Source of the DNA: JAPOXR01 sp965214695
GTDB taxonomy: Bacteria > Pseudomonadota > Alphaproteobacteria > Rhodobacterales > Rhodobacteraceae
Length of the DNA: 64,000 nucleotides
Direction: 5' to 3'
Assembly (NCBI GenBank): GCA_965214695.1
Contig: OZ243967.1
Coordinates: 558,001 to 622,000, forward strand
Shown here: piece after piece, positions 8,673-17,526 of the stretch
Layout of the letters: each line of letters begins with the position of its first letter
Numbering within the stretch: the stretch's first letter is position 1
The notes under the pieces: model-generated
Database searches by the model: none
The model's input: the letters and a program-made list of their open reading frames with translations, nothing else
What the model was told of the DNA's origin: nothing
Translations under genes and position numbers: made by a program

Positions 8673-10427
8673 CTATACCAGTACCGCCCCGCCAGCCTGC
8701 ACGGCGGCGCGCTTTTCCGAAGGCCCCAGCAACATCATGTTGTGCGGCTCGCCAGAGGGAATCATCGGAAAACAGCTCTCGAATTTGTCGACGCGGCAAT
8801 CCATGATCACCGGGCCGTCATAATCGAGCATTTCCCCGATGGCGTCGTCCAGCAGGGCCGGGTCTTCAACCATGATCCCGTGACAGCCGAACGCCTCTGC
8901 CAGCTTGACAAAATCCGGCAGGGCGGCACACCAGGAATTGCTGTAGCGCTCGTTGTGCAGCAACTCCTGCCATTGGCGGACCATGCCCAGATATTCATTG
9001 TTGAGAATGAACTGCTTGACCGGGAGGCTTTCCTGAACGGCGGTGCACATTTCCTGCATGTTCATCAGCCAGCTTGCCTCGCCGGCGACGTTGATGACCA
9101 GCGACTCGGGATGGGCAATCTGCACGCCGATCGAGGACGGAAGCCCGTAGCCCATGGTACCAAGCCCACCCGATGTCATCCATCGATGCGGCTCATCAAA
9201 ATTCAGGAATTGTGCAGCCCACATCTGGTGCTGACCGACCTCGGTGGTGACATACCGGTCACGGTCACATGTCAGCGCCTCCAGCCGCTCAAGTGCGTAT
9301 TGCGGTTTGATGACCTTGTCCGAATTGCGGTAGGAGAAACAATCTACTTCCTGCCACTCCCGGATCTGCTGCCACCACCCGGCCAACGCCTTGCCATTGG
9401 TCCGGCTGCCCCGGCTGCGCCAGATCAGCAGCAGCTCCCTGAGCACGTTCTCGACATCGCCGACGATGGGCAACTCGACCAGCACCGCCTTGTTGATCGA
9501 CGATTTGTCGATGTCGATATGCGCCTTGCGTGAATTCGGGCTGAAATCCTTGATTCGCCCGGTGATCCGGTCGTCGAACCGGGCGCCGACATTGATCATG
9601 AGGTCGCAGCCATGCATGGCCAGATTTGCCTCGTAGCTGCCATGCATTCCCAGCATTCCAAGCCAGCCCTCGCCAGAAGCGGGGTAGGCGCCGAGCCCCA
9701 TCAGCGTCGAGGTGATCGGAAAGCTGGTCTCGTCGACAAACTGGCGCAGGAGTTCGCACGCGTCACGCCCGGAATTGACCACCCCGCCGCCGCTGTAGAT
9801 GATCGGCCTGGCCGCCGCTTCTACCAGTTCGGCAAGCTCCGCAATCAGCTCACGGTCGCCATAGATCCGGGGACGGTAGCCCTGGCGGTGGATCTCGGTC
9901 GGCTCCTGGTAATCGGCATCGGCGAACTGGACATCCTTCGGGATATCGATCAGCACCGGGCCGGGACGGCCGGTGGTGGCGATGTGAAATGCCTGGTGAA
10001 TGACATCGGCCAGGTCTTCGGTGTCCTTGACCAGCCAGTTATGCTTGGTGCAGGGCCGGGTAATCCCGACCGTGTCTGCCTCCTGGAAGGCGTCATTGCC
10101 GATCATGAATGTCGGCACCTGGCCCGATATCAGCACGATCGGGATCGAATCCATCAGGGCATCGGTGAGCCCGGTCACCGAATTGGTCGCGCCCGGGCCG
10201 GAGGTGACCAAGACGACGCCCGGTTTGCCAGTCGAGCGGGCGTAGCCCTCGGCGGCATGAACCGCACCCTGTTCGTGGCGAACCAGGATATGGCGGATGC
10301 TGTTGCTTTGGTCGAGCCTGTCGTAGATCGGCAGCACGGCACCGCCAGGGTATCCGAACACGACGTCGACCCCCTGATCTTCCAGTGCCCTGAGCAGGAT
10401 ATCTGCTCCGCTCATCGATTTTGCCAT
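8673..10427 (-). CDS. ilvI: Acetolactate synthase large (catalytic) subunit
   Basis: A 584-aa thiamine diphosphate and FAD enzyme that condenses pyruvate to acetolactate (or with 2-oxobutyrate to acetohydroxybutyrate). Visible features are the N-terminal TPP domain with RHEQGAVHAAEGYARSTG, including the catalytic Glu, the central FAD domain, and the C-terminal TPP domain with FILNNEYLGMVRQWQELLH. The cofactor motif reads AGEAS where many enzymes have GDG(S/A); I recall the GEAS form from other alphaproteobacterial enzymes, so it is probably functional. A promoter and an attenuator-like hairpin lie upstream. Confidence 0.95.
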   Translation of the reverse strand: MAKSMSGADILLRALEDQGVDVVFGYPGGAVLPIYDRLDQSNSIRHILVRHEQGAVHAAEGYARSTGKPGVVLVTSGPGATNSVTGLTDALMDSIPIVLISGQVPTFMIGNDAFQEADTVGITRPCTKHNWLVKDTEDLADVIHQAFHIATTGRPGPVLIDIPKDVQFADADYQEPTEIHRQGYRPRIYGDRELIAELAELVEAAARPIIYSGGGVVNSGRDACELLRQFVDETSFPITSTLMGLGAYPASGEGWLGMLGMHGSYEANLAMHGCDLMINVGARFDDRITGRIKDFSPNSRKAHIDIDKSSINKAVLVELPIVGDVENVLRELLLIWRSRGSRTNGKALAGWWQQIREWQEVDCFSYRNSDKVIKPQYALERLEALTCDRDRYVTTEVGQHQMWAAQFLNFDEPHRWMTSGGLGTMGYGLPSSIGVQIAHPESLVINVAGEASWLMNMQEMCTAVQESLPVKQFILNNEYLGMVRQWQELLHNERYSNSWCAALPDFVKLAEAFGCHGIMVEDPALLDDAIGEMLDYDGPVIMDCRVDKFESCFPMIPSGEPHNMMLLGPSEKRAAVQAGGAVLV

Positions 10428-10450
10428 GATTTCAAGCTCCGGAAACAGGA

Positions 10451-10479
10451 AAGAAAAACCTCTCCATGCTCCAGAGAGG
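10451..10479 (-). terminator. Attenuator-like hairpin with T-run upstream of ilvI
   Basis: On the minus strand CCTCTC pairs with GAGAGG over a 9-base loop (10459-10479) and is followed by TTTTTCTT. It lies between the promoter at 10568-10596 and the ilvI start at 10427. The stem is only 6 bp, so it would be a weak terminator, which suits conditional attenuation. I found no leader peptide rich in Val, Leu or Ile codons. Confidence 0.45.
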
Positions 10480-10567
10480 CAACGGCTCGATCCCCGCGGG
10501 AACCGGCTGATGTCATTTCGGTGCGCCTACGTGTCTTTGGCTCCAAGGTTCGCGGCTTGCCCGGAAA

Positions 10568-10596
10568 AGAATAGAATTGGAAATTTTGATCGTCAA
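10568..10596 (-). promoter_or_regulatory. Sigma-70-type promoter of ilvIH
   Basis: On the minus strand TTGACG (10591-10596) and TATTCT (10568-10573) are separated by exactly 17 bases in a locally AT-rich stretch. Transcription would start near 10560, giving a leader of about 130 bases before ilvI. Confidence 0.65.
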
Positions 10597-10823
10597 CAAT
10601 TTGTCGGCGGTGCCGGTGGGCACCCGGCCTGCCCATGTGCCACCGGATGCAGGGACCCGCAAGCGGCATGATTCCGGCTGATGCGCCACCGCCACCCGGC
10701 GCCGGCCTGGGCTTTCATGGGCCATCCGTTCGAGATGCTTGAAATTCGCAATCGTTTAGTATTGGCTGAATGACGTACAAGAACATGCCCGGTTCGGGCA
10801 CAACCCGCAATGAGGAGAACACA

Positions 10824-11900
10824 ATGGACAGAAGATCATTCCTGACGACCGCCGCCGTGGGCGGTGCCGCGGCGACAGCCCTGGCCGCGCCGGCCATCGC
10901 GCAGGGCAAACGTACTCTGACCCTGGTAACCAGTTGGGGCCGGGGCCTTGCCGGCGTCCATGACAGTGCGCAGCGCTGCGCGGATTCGATTACCGCCATG
11001 ACCGACGGCCAGTTGACCATCGACCTGAAGGCGGGCGGCGAACTTGTCGGGCCGTTCGAGGTATTCGACGCCGTGTCATCCGGCCAGGCCGACATGTACC
11101 ATGCGGCCGATTACTATTTTCTTGGCCAGCACCCGGCATTTGCCTTCTTCACCGCAGTTCCGTTCGGAATGACGGCGCCTGAACTGACAACCTGGTATTA
11201 TCATGATGGCGGTATGGAACTGCATCATGAGCTGGGCTCGATTTTCGGGCTGAAATCCTTCATCGCCGGAAACACCGGCGCCCAGGCTGGTGGATGGTTC
11301 CGCAAGCGCATCGAGAGCGCCGAGGATCTGAATGGCCTGAAATTCCGCATGCCCGGTCTGGGCGGAAAGGTGTTGTCCGAACTCGGTGCCGCCGTTCAGA
11401 ACATTCCCGGATCCGAGGTCTACCAGGCGCTCGCGTCCGGTGCCATCGATGGAACCGAGTGGATCGGTCCATTTGCCGATGAAAAGGCCGGTTTCCAGGA
11501 AATCACCAAGGTATACTACACCTCCGGCTACCATGAGCCGGGCGCCGCCCTGTCGCTGGCAACCAACCTGGATGTGTTCGAATCGCTGTCACCGGCCCAT
11601 CAGAAGGTCATCGAGATCGCGGCGGCGGAAGCGCATGAATGGACGCTGACCTTCTTCAACGCCAATAATTCGGCCGCCTTGCAGCGCCTGATCAATTCCG
11701 GCGTTGAAATCAACGTCTTCCCGGACGAAGTCTGGGATGCATTCGGCGTTGCAGCGAAGAAGGTTCTCGACGAGAACATGGATGATCCCATCTACAAGAA
11801 CATTCATGACAGCGCCGCCGCATCCCGCAAGGCATCGTCGGCATGGCTGACGGCATCCTCGGGCGTGTTTACCGAACAGCGTGCCAGGATCTTCTCCTGA
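10824..11900 (+). CDS. TRAP transporter solute-binding protein (DctP family, TakP/FcbT1-like)
   Basis: A 358-aa periplasmic receptor of a TRAP transporter. It starts MDRRSFLTTAAVGG, a twin-arginine (Tat) signal with the cut after about residue 26. Family motifs FWYHDGG-like (TTWYYHDGG), GGWFRKRIESAEDLNGLKFRMPG and the arginine-containing ligand stretch match TakP, which binds 2-oxo acids, and COG4663 receptors. The ATG at 10824 is preceded by GAGGAG; the longer frame from 10770 has no such support. It is first in an operon with the DctQ and DctM genes. The substrate is probably a carboxylate (inference). Confidence 0.88.
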   Translation: MDRRSFLTTAAVGGAAATALAAPAIAQGKRTLTLVTSWGRGLAGVHDSAQRCADSITAMTDGQLTIDLKAGGELVGPFEVFDAVSSGQADMYHAADYYFLGQHPAFAFFTAVPFGMTAPELTTWYYHDGGMELHHELGSIFGLKSFIAGNTGAQAGGWFRKRIESAEDLNGLKFRMPGLGGKVLSELGAAVQNIPGSEVYQALASGAIDGTEWIGPFADEKAGFQEITKVYYTSGYHEPGAALSLATNLDVFESLSPAHQKVIEIAAAEAHEWTLTFFNANNSAALQRLINSGVEINVFPDEVWDAFGVAAKKVLDENMDDPIYKNIHDSAAASRKASSAWLTASSGVFTEQRARIFS

Positions 11901-11916
11901 TGCCCATGCAGAACAC

Positions 11917-11942
11917 GGCTTTCCCCGGAGGCGGGGAAAGCC
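11917..11942 (+). promoter_or_regulatory. Stem-loop between dctP-like and dctQ-like genes
   Basis: Ten-base arms GGCTTTCCCC and GGGGAAAGCC flank a 6-base loop, starting 17 bases after the receptor stop codon. There is no proper T-run. As at 2864-2888, it probably keeps receptor mRNA more abundant than permease mRNA. Confidence 0.55.
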
Positions 11943-11986
11943 ACTTTCGTGCCCCTTGGGCACAAATCGCTCCGACCTGTCGGTAA

Positions 11987-12892
11987 ATGATTGACTTCGT
12001 TACACATCTCGTCACCGGACTTGCCCTTTCCTTCTACAATGTCGGCCATGCCCTGACCCATCCGGACGCCTGGCTGAACTGGTCGGACAAGGAAGCCCTG
12101 ATGCGTTTCATCTATTACGGCGCATCCTTCGAATTGTTCTATGTCTTCCTGTCGGCCTTCCTGGTGCTCACCGGCCTGGGGTTGTGGAGACGATCCATCA
12201 TGTGGCGAACCGTCCGCATTTTCGAATTCATCGGAAACTGGATCGGGCGCGCCGTGGCCTGGGCCGGCCTGCTGATGGTCTTCCAGCAGGTCATGATCGT
12301 GTTTCTTCAACGGATATTTCTTGTCTCCGAAATCTCCTTTGGCCCGTTCGGCTATACATTCACCCGGGATCTTGCCTGGTACGGTGAGGAGTTGAAACTC
12401 TACAATGCCATGGTCGTGTGCCTGTGCTGCGGCTACACGCTGGTGCAGGGCGGGCATGTCAGGGTGGATCTGTTCTATGCCGGCGCCTCTCATCGCATGA
12501 AGAAGATCGTCGATATGGGCGGGGCGCTGCTGTTCATGCTGCCCTCCATGATGTTGATCTGGCTCTATTCCTGGTTCTTCCTCTGGCGCCACCTCGTGGT
12601 TCCCAAGCCATCTGCCTCGGATACGCTGGACCGCCTGCTCATGAAATCTCGGGCCGTCAGGTGGAACATCGAGACCGTCGGTTTCTCGCCGAGCGGTTTC
12701 GACGCATATTTCCTGTTCAAACTGCTGCTGGTGCTGTTTGCCGGCCTGGTCATCATGCAGGCGGTGTCCATGTTCTACCGGTCCCTGCTCGAATACCGGG
12801 AGGGCCCGGATTCACTGAACAAATATGCCGATTTCGACGTTCGTGACAGCTACCCTGCCGTCGATGCCGAACCCCGGAACGGGAGCAACTGA
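11987..12892 (+). CDS. TRAP transporter small permease (DctQ family, large variant)
   Basis: A 301-aa membrane protein with hydrophobic segments near residues 38-60, 85-110, 135-160, 175-205 and 245-265. It is larger than classical DctQ (about 170-200 aa) and matches the COG4665/FcbT2 type that pairs with large DctM proteins. It lies 86 bases after the receptor gene and 2 bases before the DctM gene. It bridges receptor and large permease in the inner membrane. No strong ribosome binding site precedes the ATG, so an alternative start is possible. Confidence 0.82.
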   Translation: MIDFVTHLVTGLALSFYNVGHALTHPDAWLNWSDKEALMRFIYYGASFELFYVFLSAFLVLTGLGLWRRSIMWRTVRIFEFIGNWIGRAVAWAGLLMVFQQVMIVFLQRIFLVSEISFGPFGYTFTRDLAWYGEELKLYNAMVVCLCCGYTLVQGGHVRVDLFYAGASHRMKKIVDMGGALLFMLPSMMLIWLYSWFFLWRHLVVPKPSASDTLDRLLMKSRAVRWNIETVGFSPSGFDAYFLFKLLLVLFAGLVIMQAVSMFYRSLLEYREGPDSLNKYADFDVRDSYPAVDAEPRNGSN

Positions 12893-12894
12893 TC

Positions 12895-15249
12895 ATGCCG
12901 CTCTTTCTCGATGGTGTGGAAATCGGCCTGATCATCGTATTTTTGTTGCTGTTTGCCGGAATCATGTCGGGGTTTCCGGTTGCCTTCGCCATCGGCGGCG
13001 CCGGCGTGCTGGCCTTTGCCATCATTGCCACGCTCGATAGCGCCGGTTTGCTGATTCACCAGGCAGTCGACACATCAAGTTCCCAATACAACGCATTGAT
13101 TGGGCAGGGAGTTGCACGAATAGATATATCCCTGTTCCGGTATCCGGACTTGCCGGTTGTCGAGCAGCCGGTATTTCCGGGTGGCTGGGAAGACGCCATC
13201 AACCGGCGACTCTCCTTCATCGTCAACAGGATCAATGAGCGGGTGATCGCCGGACAATCCATCGAAACCCTGCTGGCAGTGCTGATGTTCGTCCTGATGG
13301 GGGTAACGCTGGAGCGGTCAAGGATCGCCAATGACCTGCTGACCACCATGGCGCGGGTATTCGGCCCGCTTCCCGGCGGTCTTGCGGTATCGGTGGTGGT
13401 GGTTGGTGCGTTTCTTGCGGCATCGACCGGCATCGTCGGGGCGACGGTCGTGACCATGGGCCTGCTGGCGCTGCCGACCATGCTGCGAAACGGCTATTCG
13501 CCGGAACTGGCCTCTGGCGTCATTGCCGCATCCGGAACGCTTGGCCAGATCATTCCGCCTTCGATCGTCATCGTGCTGCTTGGCACGTTGGCCGGGGACA
13601 TCTACTCGACTGCCCAGGAAGTCAGGGCCACGGCGGCTGGCTGTTCCGATGCGTTGACCTATCTGGGCGAGGCGGCGGTGCTTTCGGTCGGAACCCTGTT
13701 CCAGGCGGCAATCCTGCCGGGAATCATGCTGGCATTCCTCTACGCTCTCCTGGCGCTGGGCGTGGCATTCCTGAGGCCGGCCATGGCGCCGCCGGTGCCG
13801 GGGCAGGGCCGCCAGGGCGAATCGATTTCCCTTCGGCACGGCCTGACCTGGTTGCTGGGCATGCCGGCAGCGCTCATCGGTGGGGTTGTTGTCGCCACCT
13901 TCTTCGGCATTGCCGGCAGCCAGAACCTTGATGTCAGCCGGTATTCGGAGATTGGCGACGTCGCCGATCTCCGGACCAATGTTTCCGATGACTGCCGCCA
14001 ATCCATGATTGAATTGCACGGACAGGACAAATGGGACCGTGCGGTGGCAGCCCAGGCGGCAATTGACGCCGCCGGCCAGGATGGCCTTCGGCACGAGTTG
14101 ACCGAGGAGGAACTCGCCGCCGCCCGCGTCGAGAAGATTACCAATTCGCCTCCCATCGGTAGCGGCGTTGCGCTCATCTTCCTCGCCATTGGCCTGATGC
14201 TGGCCGCGGCCCGCGGTGTGTCGCCATCCTCCGACAATCGCCGACTGCTCATCGGCACCACTGGCGCCCTCATGGTTCTGGTCGCCGATGTCGCATTCAT
14301 TTCACCGCTGTCATCCCCGGGAGCAGTTGTGCTCATCCTGGCAATCCCCGTCGGCATCGCCCTCATTGGCTGCACATACGCGGCCAAATGCCTGATGCAG
14401 AACGAATTGATCCGGGTGGTATTTCCACCGCTGGTGCTGATTGTTGCCGTGCTCGGTTCAATTCTCGGCGGCATCACCAACCCGACGCCGGCGGCCGCAC
14501 TCGGCGCGGCCGGCGCCTTGATGCTGGCCGGCTACCGGGTTCTGAACGACCAGAATCGAAGCGGCAGGTTGATCCTTGCCGGCAGCTTTTCGGTTGTCAT
14601 CATGATTCTCATCGGGGCCAATTTTGACCTTCGGGTCAGTCGCGAGGTCGTTCCGCTGCAGGACTGGATTGCCTTCCTGGCTGCCCAGGCAGCCTACAGC
14701 CTGGCCTTCATCGGGTTGCTGTATTCGGCCTGGGTGCTGTTTGCGGTCAAGGCACTGACCTCGGTTGTCCGCGAGACTGCCAAGGTCACATCGATGGTCT
14801 TCACCATTCTGATCGGATCACAGCTGCTGAACCTGGTGGTGATCTCGTTTGGCGGTGAGCATTACATCCAGGATTTCCTGCGCAGCTTCGACCAGGAATG
14901 GCTGGTATTCCTCATTGTGATGGTCATCCTGTTTATCCTGGGATTCGTGCTGGACTTCCTGGAAATCATCTACATCGTCGTGCCGATTGTCGGTCCGGTG
15001 ATCTATGGCGGCACGCTTGACCCGGCCTGGGTCACCATCATGATCGCCATCAACCTGCAGACCTCCTTTCTGACCCCGCCATTCGGATTTGCGCTGTTCT
15101 ACCTGCGGGGGGTTGCCCCCAGGGAGGTCACCACCGGCCAGATCTATCGCGGCGTGGCGCCCTTCGTGCTGATCCAGGTGCTGGGGTTGCTGCTGCTGTG
15201 GATGATGCCGCAGGTGGTCACCCTGGTCCCCGACCTGATGCGTGGCTGA
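12895..15249 (+). CDS. TRAP transporter large permease (DctM family, 784 aa)
   Basis: This is the sodium-coupled transport subunit. The DctM core is clear: FAGIMSGFPVAFAIGGAGVLAF at the start, VVVGAFLAASTGIVGATVVTMG, then GVIAASGTLGQIIPPSIVIVLLG. At 784 aa it is much longer than the usual 430 or so. Extra hydrophilic stretches are seen near residues 60-115 and 295-320, a further domain at about 330-420, then extra membrane segments before the C-terminal LTPPFGFALFYLRG motif. This fits the COG4664/FcbT3 type. The substrate is unknown. Confidence 0.85.
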   Translation: MPLFLDGVEIGLIIVFLLLFAGIMSGFPVAFAIGGAGVLAFAIIATLDSAGLLIHQAVDTSSSQYNALIGQGVARIDISLFRYPDLPVVEQPVFPGGWEDAINRRLSFIVNRINERVIAGQSIETLLAVLMFVLMGVTLERSRIANDLLTTMARVFGPLPGGLAVSVVVVGAFLAASTGIVGATVVTMGLLALPTMLRNGYSPELASGVIAASGTLGQIIPPSIVIVLLGTLAGDIYSTAQEVRATAAGCSDALTYLGEAAVLSVGTLFQAAILPGIMLAFLYALLALGVAFLRPAMAPPVPGQGRQGESISLRHGLTWLLGMPAALIGGVVVATFFGIAGSQNLDVSRYSEIGDVADLRTNVSDDCRQSMIELHGQDKWDRAVAAQAAIDAAGQDGLRHELTEEELAAARVEKITNSPPIGSGVALIFLAIGLMLAAARGVSPSSDNRRLLIGTTGALMVLVADVAFISPLSSPGAVVLILAIPVGIALIGCTYAAKCLMQNELIRVVFPPLVLIVAVLGSILGGITNPTPAAALGAAGALMLAGYRVLNDQNRSGRLILAGSFSVVIMILIGANFDLRVSREVVPLQDWIAFLAAQAAYSLAFIGLLYSAWVLFAVKALTSVVRETAKVTSMVFTILIGSQLLNLVVISFGGEHYIQDFLRSFDQEWLVFLIVMVILFILGFVLDFLEIIYIVVPIVGPVIYGGTLDPAWVTIMIAINLQTSFLTPPFGFALFYLRGVAPREVTTGQIYRGVAPFVLIQVLGLLLLWMMPQVVTLVPDLMRG

Positions 15250-15283
15250 ACGACAGCAACAGGCGCCGCTCTCGCGGTGATGA

Positions 15284-16042
15284 TCAGGCGACGGGGACGG
15301 GTTGGCTGGCTGCCGAACTGCATGTCTTCCACGTCTTGCCGACCAGGATATCAAGCGGCATGAACCTGATCTTGTAATTCATGCTGCTGCTTCCCGGCAC
15401 CCAGAAACCGAGATACAGGCGCTTGAGCCCACGCTCCCGGCACAGCCCGACATGGTCGAGAATCATGAATGTCCCCAGCGACCGGCGCCCGAATTCGGGG
15501 TCGAAGAACGCGTAGACCATGGACAGCCCGTCATCGAGGCAATCAGTGATGGCCACGGCCGCCAGGCGCTGCTCGCCGGTCTCCTGCTCCCGCAGGAAAT
15601 ACTTGACCAGGATGGTGTTGACCGGCGACGATTCGACGAGCTCGCGATAGCACCCGTAATCGGCCTCGTTCATTGCGCCAGCATGGCGTGCTTCGAGGTA
15701 TTTGCAAAACAGCGCGTGCTGGTCAATGTCGGCAACCGGGCCTTCGACCGCCCGGATCAGGTCCCGGTTTCGGTTGATTGACCGGCGCTGGCTGCGTGAC
15801 GGGCTGAATTCCGACACCCGGACCCGCACCGAGTAGCAACTTGTGCAACCCTTGCAATGGGTTCGGTAGAGCATGTGCGACATGCGCCTGAAGCCATGCC
15901 TGACCAGGATGTCGTAGAGGGGCGAGCCTGCACGGTCGTCATTGACGACGGTAAAGATCCGCCTTTCCTTCCGGTCGGGAAGGTAAGGGCAGGGAACTTC
16001 GTTCGAAAGGTAGAAATCCGGAGTCCGGGAGTTGTCATTCAT
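15284..16042 (-). CDS. bpt: Aspartate/glutamate leucyltransferase (Bpt/Ate family)
   Basis: A 252-aa cytosolic enzyme that adds Leu from Leu-tRNA to proteins with N-terminal Asp or Glu, marking them for ClpSAP degradation (bacterial N-end rule). Family motifs are PCPYLPDRKERRIFTVV, the cysteine pair in THCKGCTSCYSVRV, and GLKRLYLGFWVPGSSSMNYK. The frame extends upstream to 16162, but the ATG at 16042 gives the standard length. The ribosome binding site is weak. It converges with the TRAP operon. Confidence 0.9.
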   Translation of the reverse strand: MNDNSRTPDFYLSNEVPCPYLPDRKERRIFTVVNDDRAGSPLYDILVRHGFRRMSHMLYRTHCKGCTSCYSVRVRVSEFSPSRSQRRSINRNRDLIRAVEGPVADIDQHALFCKYLEARHAGAMNEADYGCYRELVESSPVNTILVKYFLREQETGEQRLAAVAITDCLDDGLSMVYAFFDPEFGRRSLGTFMILDHVGLCRERGLKRLYLGFWVPGSSSMNYKIRFMPLDILVGKTWKTCSSAASQPVPVA

Positions 16043-16208
16043 GCCGGAGGACCTTGCCGATCCCAGGCTTCTAGCAACCCCGGCAGTCTCCGGCAACCTG
16101 TCGGGGCCGGCAAGGCCGGCCCGTGGCTGCCCCCGGACAGGCGAGGTCCGGGATGGAAGCAAGACGGCCGACCCGGTGGGTCAGCCGTCTTCGACCTGCA
16201 TGCAGCAC

Positions 16209-16571
16209 TCAGGAGTTCTGCATGCGCTCCTCGAAGAACCGGTCAAATTCCGCCTTGTCCTTGGCGTCACGGAGGCGCTGGAGAAAGTCGCCGAATTCCT
16301 TCTGTTCCCGCTCCAGCCGCTTCAGGGTATCATCCCGATAGCTGTCGAATGCGGTGTTGCCCGACGAGCGGAACCCTTTCCGCAACGGCCGCTTCATGCC
16401 TGCCAGTTTCTTTGAAAACATCCGTTTGCTCCCGATCAGAAATCCCAGAATGACGAGGCCTATCGGCCAGAAGAATACAAATCCCAAAACCATCAACCCA
16501 ATCCACGCAAGCAGCCCGTGCCGGTCAAGCCAGTCAACAATACGGGACAGCCAAGACGCATCCGGTTCCAT
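16209..16571 (-). CDS. DUF2852 small membrane protein
   Basis: A 120-aa protein conserved in alphaproteobacteria, of unknown function. A hydrophobic stretch at about residues 17-48 (GLLAWIGLMVLGFVFFWPIG) forms one or two membrane segments. The C-terminal half is charged and helical (DTLKRLEREQKEFGDFLQRL), probably a coiled coil. The ATG at 16571 has a near-perfect GGAGG site 7 bases upstream, so the longer frame to 16646 is not used. An unusual AT-rich palindromic region lies 70-100 bases upstream. Confidence 0.85.
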   Translation of the reverse strand: MEPDASWLSRIVDWLDRHGLLAWIGLMVLGFVFFWPIGLVILGFLIGSKRMFSKKLAGMKRPLRKGFRSSGNTAFDSYRDDTLKRLEREQKEFGDFLQRLRDAKDKAEFDRFFEERMQNS

Positions 16572-16641
16572 TTCATTACCTCCAATTTGACCTGGCCGCC
16601 GACCTGTGGCGGCCGATATTGAATGACAACACTTCATTGCC

Positions 16642-16670
16642 AACATTGTAATGTTAATATCAATAACATT
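16642..16670. promoter_or_regulatory. AT-rich overlapping palindromes, possible operator
   Basis: AACATT-GT-AATGTT (16642-16655) overlaps a second inverted repeat, AATGTTA/TAACATT with a 7-base loop (16650-16670). The area is markedly AT-rich for this genome and lies upstream of the DUF2852 gene. It could be bound by a dimeric repressor such as the TetR encoded at 16888-17511; no direct evidence. Confidence 0.35.
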
Positions 16671-16887
16671 AACACGTCCAATGTGGGGATTGCAAAGCCG
16701 GTTTCAATGCCCGCGGCCAAAAAAAATCTGCCTCCGGACCAGGAAAAGACAGGCTGGACGATCCGGGATTTCGATCCCGTAACCGGGGCGGGTCGGAGGG
16801 TGACAGGAAAGTCATGACATTGCCGGCCCGTCACCGGGTCAGGAGGTGAGATGGCGACAGGTTGAGGTTGCTGCCGGCAGCGGGGGC

Positions 16888-17511
16888 CTACTTGGCGGTG
16901 CCGGTCTTTACCGCGCCCAAGCCACGCAGGTAGATGCCGATGCCGGTCTCCAGCAACTCTTCGGGCGAGAATTGTGACCGCACACCTTCCGGGCCTCTGG
17001 CATAGAGTTCGACCACGCCATGGCTGATGGCCCAGATATGGTCACTGATCATGGAGGGTGGGGGCGCATTCTGTACCTGCATCCCCGAGACCAGGTTGCT
17101 GGCGGCCAGTTCGACCACGGTCTTGGCCCGGTTCGCAGCCTGCGCCAGCGTCGGGTTGGCATTGACCGATACGCCCGACTCGAACATGGAAATGTAATGG
17201 CCGGGAAATTTCCTGGCGAAGGCCAAATAGGCCCGGCAAGTGGCCTCGAATGAGGATAGCGGGGTCGGGTGTCCGTCCGCATAGGCAAATTCCATGAGAT
17301 CGGCGAAGATCTCGTAACCCTGCCGTGCCGCCTCCTCGATCAGTTCGTCCTTGGAGACGAAATGCCGATACGGGGCAGCAGCCGATACGCCGATCCGCTT
17401 CGCGGCCTCGGTGATCGAGAATGCCAGCGGGCCCTTCTCCTCGATCAATTCCAGGGCAGCATTGACCATCGCCTGCTTGACGTTGCCGTGATGATAGCCC
17501 CGCTTGGTCAC
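16888..17511 (-). CDS. TetR/AcrR-family transcriptional regulator
   Basis: A 207-aa repressor. The N-terminal helix-turn-helix (SITEAAKRIGVSAAAPYRHFVSKDELI, about residues 31-57) is typical of TetR, and the C-terminal ligand domain is of the WHG type (DHIWAISHGVVELYARG). The start is a GTG at 17511 beginning MTKRGYHHGNV, as in homologues. It follows metA by 15 bases on the same strand. Its ligand and targets are unknown. Confidence 0.85.
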   Translation of the reverse strand: MTKRGYHHGNVKQAMVNAALELIEEKGPLAFSITEAAKRIGVSAAAPYRHFVSKDELIEEAARQGYEIFADLMEFAYADGHPTPLSSFEATCRAYLAFARKFPGHYISMFESGVSVNANPTLAQAANRAKTVVELAASNLVSGMQVQNAPPPSMISDHIWAISHGVVELYARGPEGVRSQFSPEELLETGIGIYLRGLGAVKTGTAK

Positions 17512-17526
17512 CGCGAATACGGCCCA

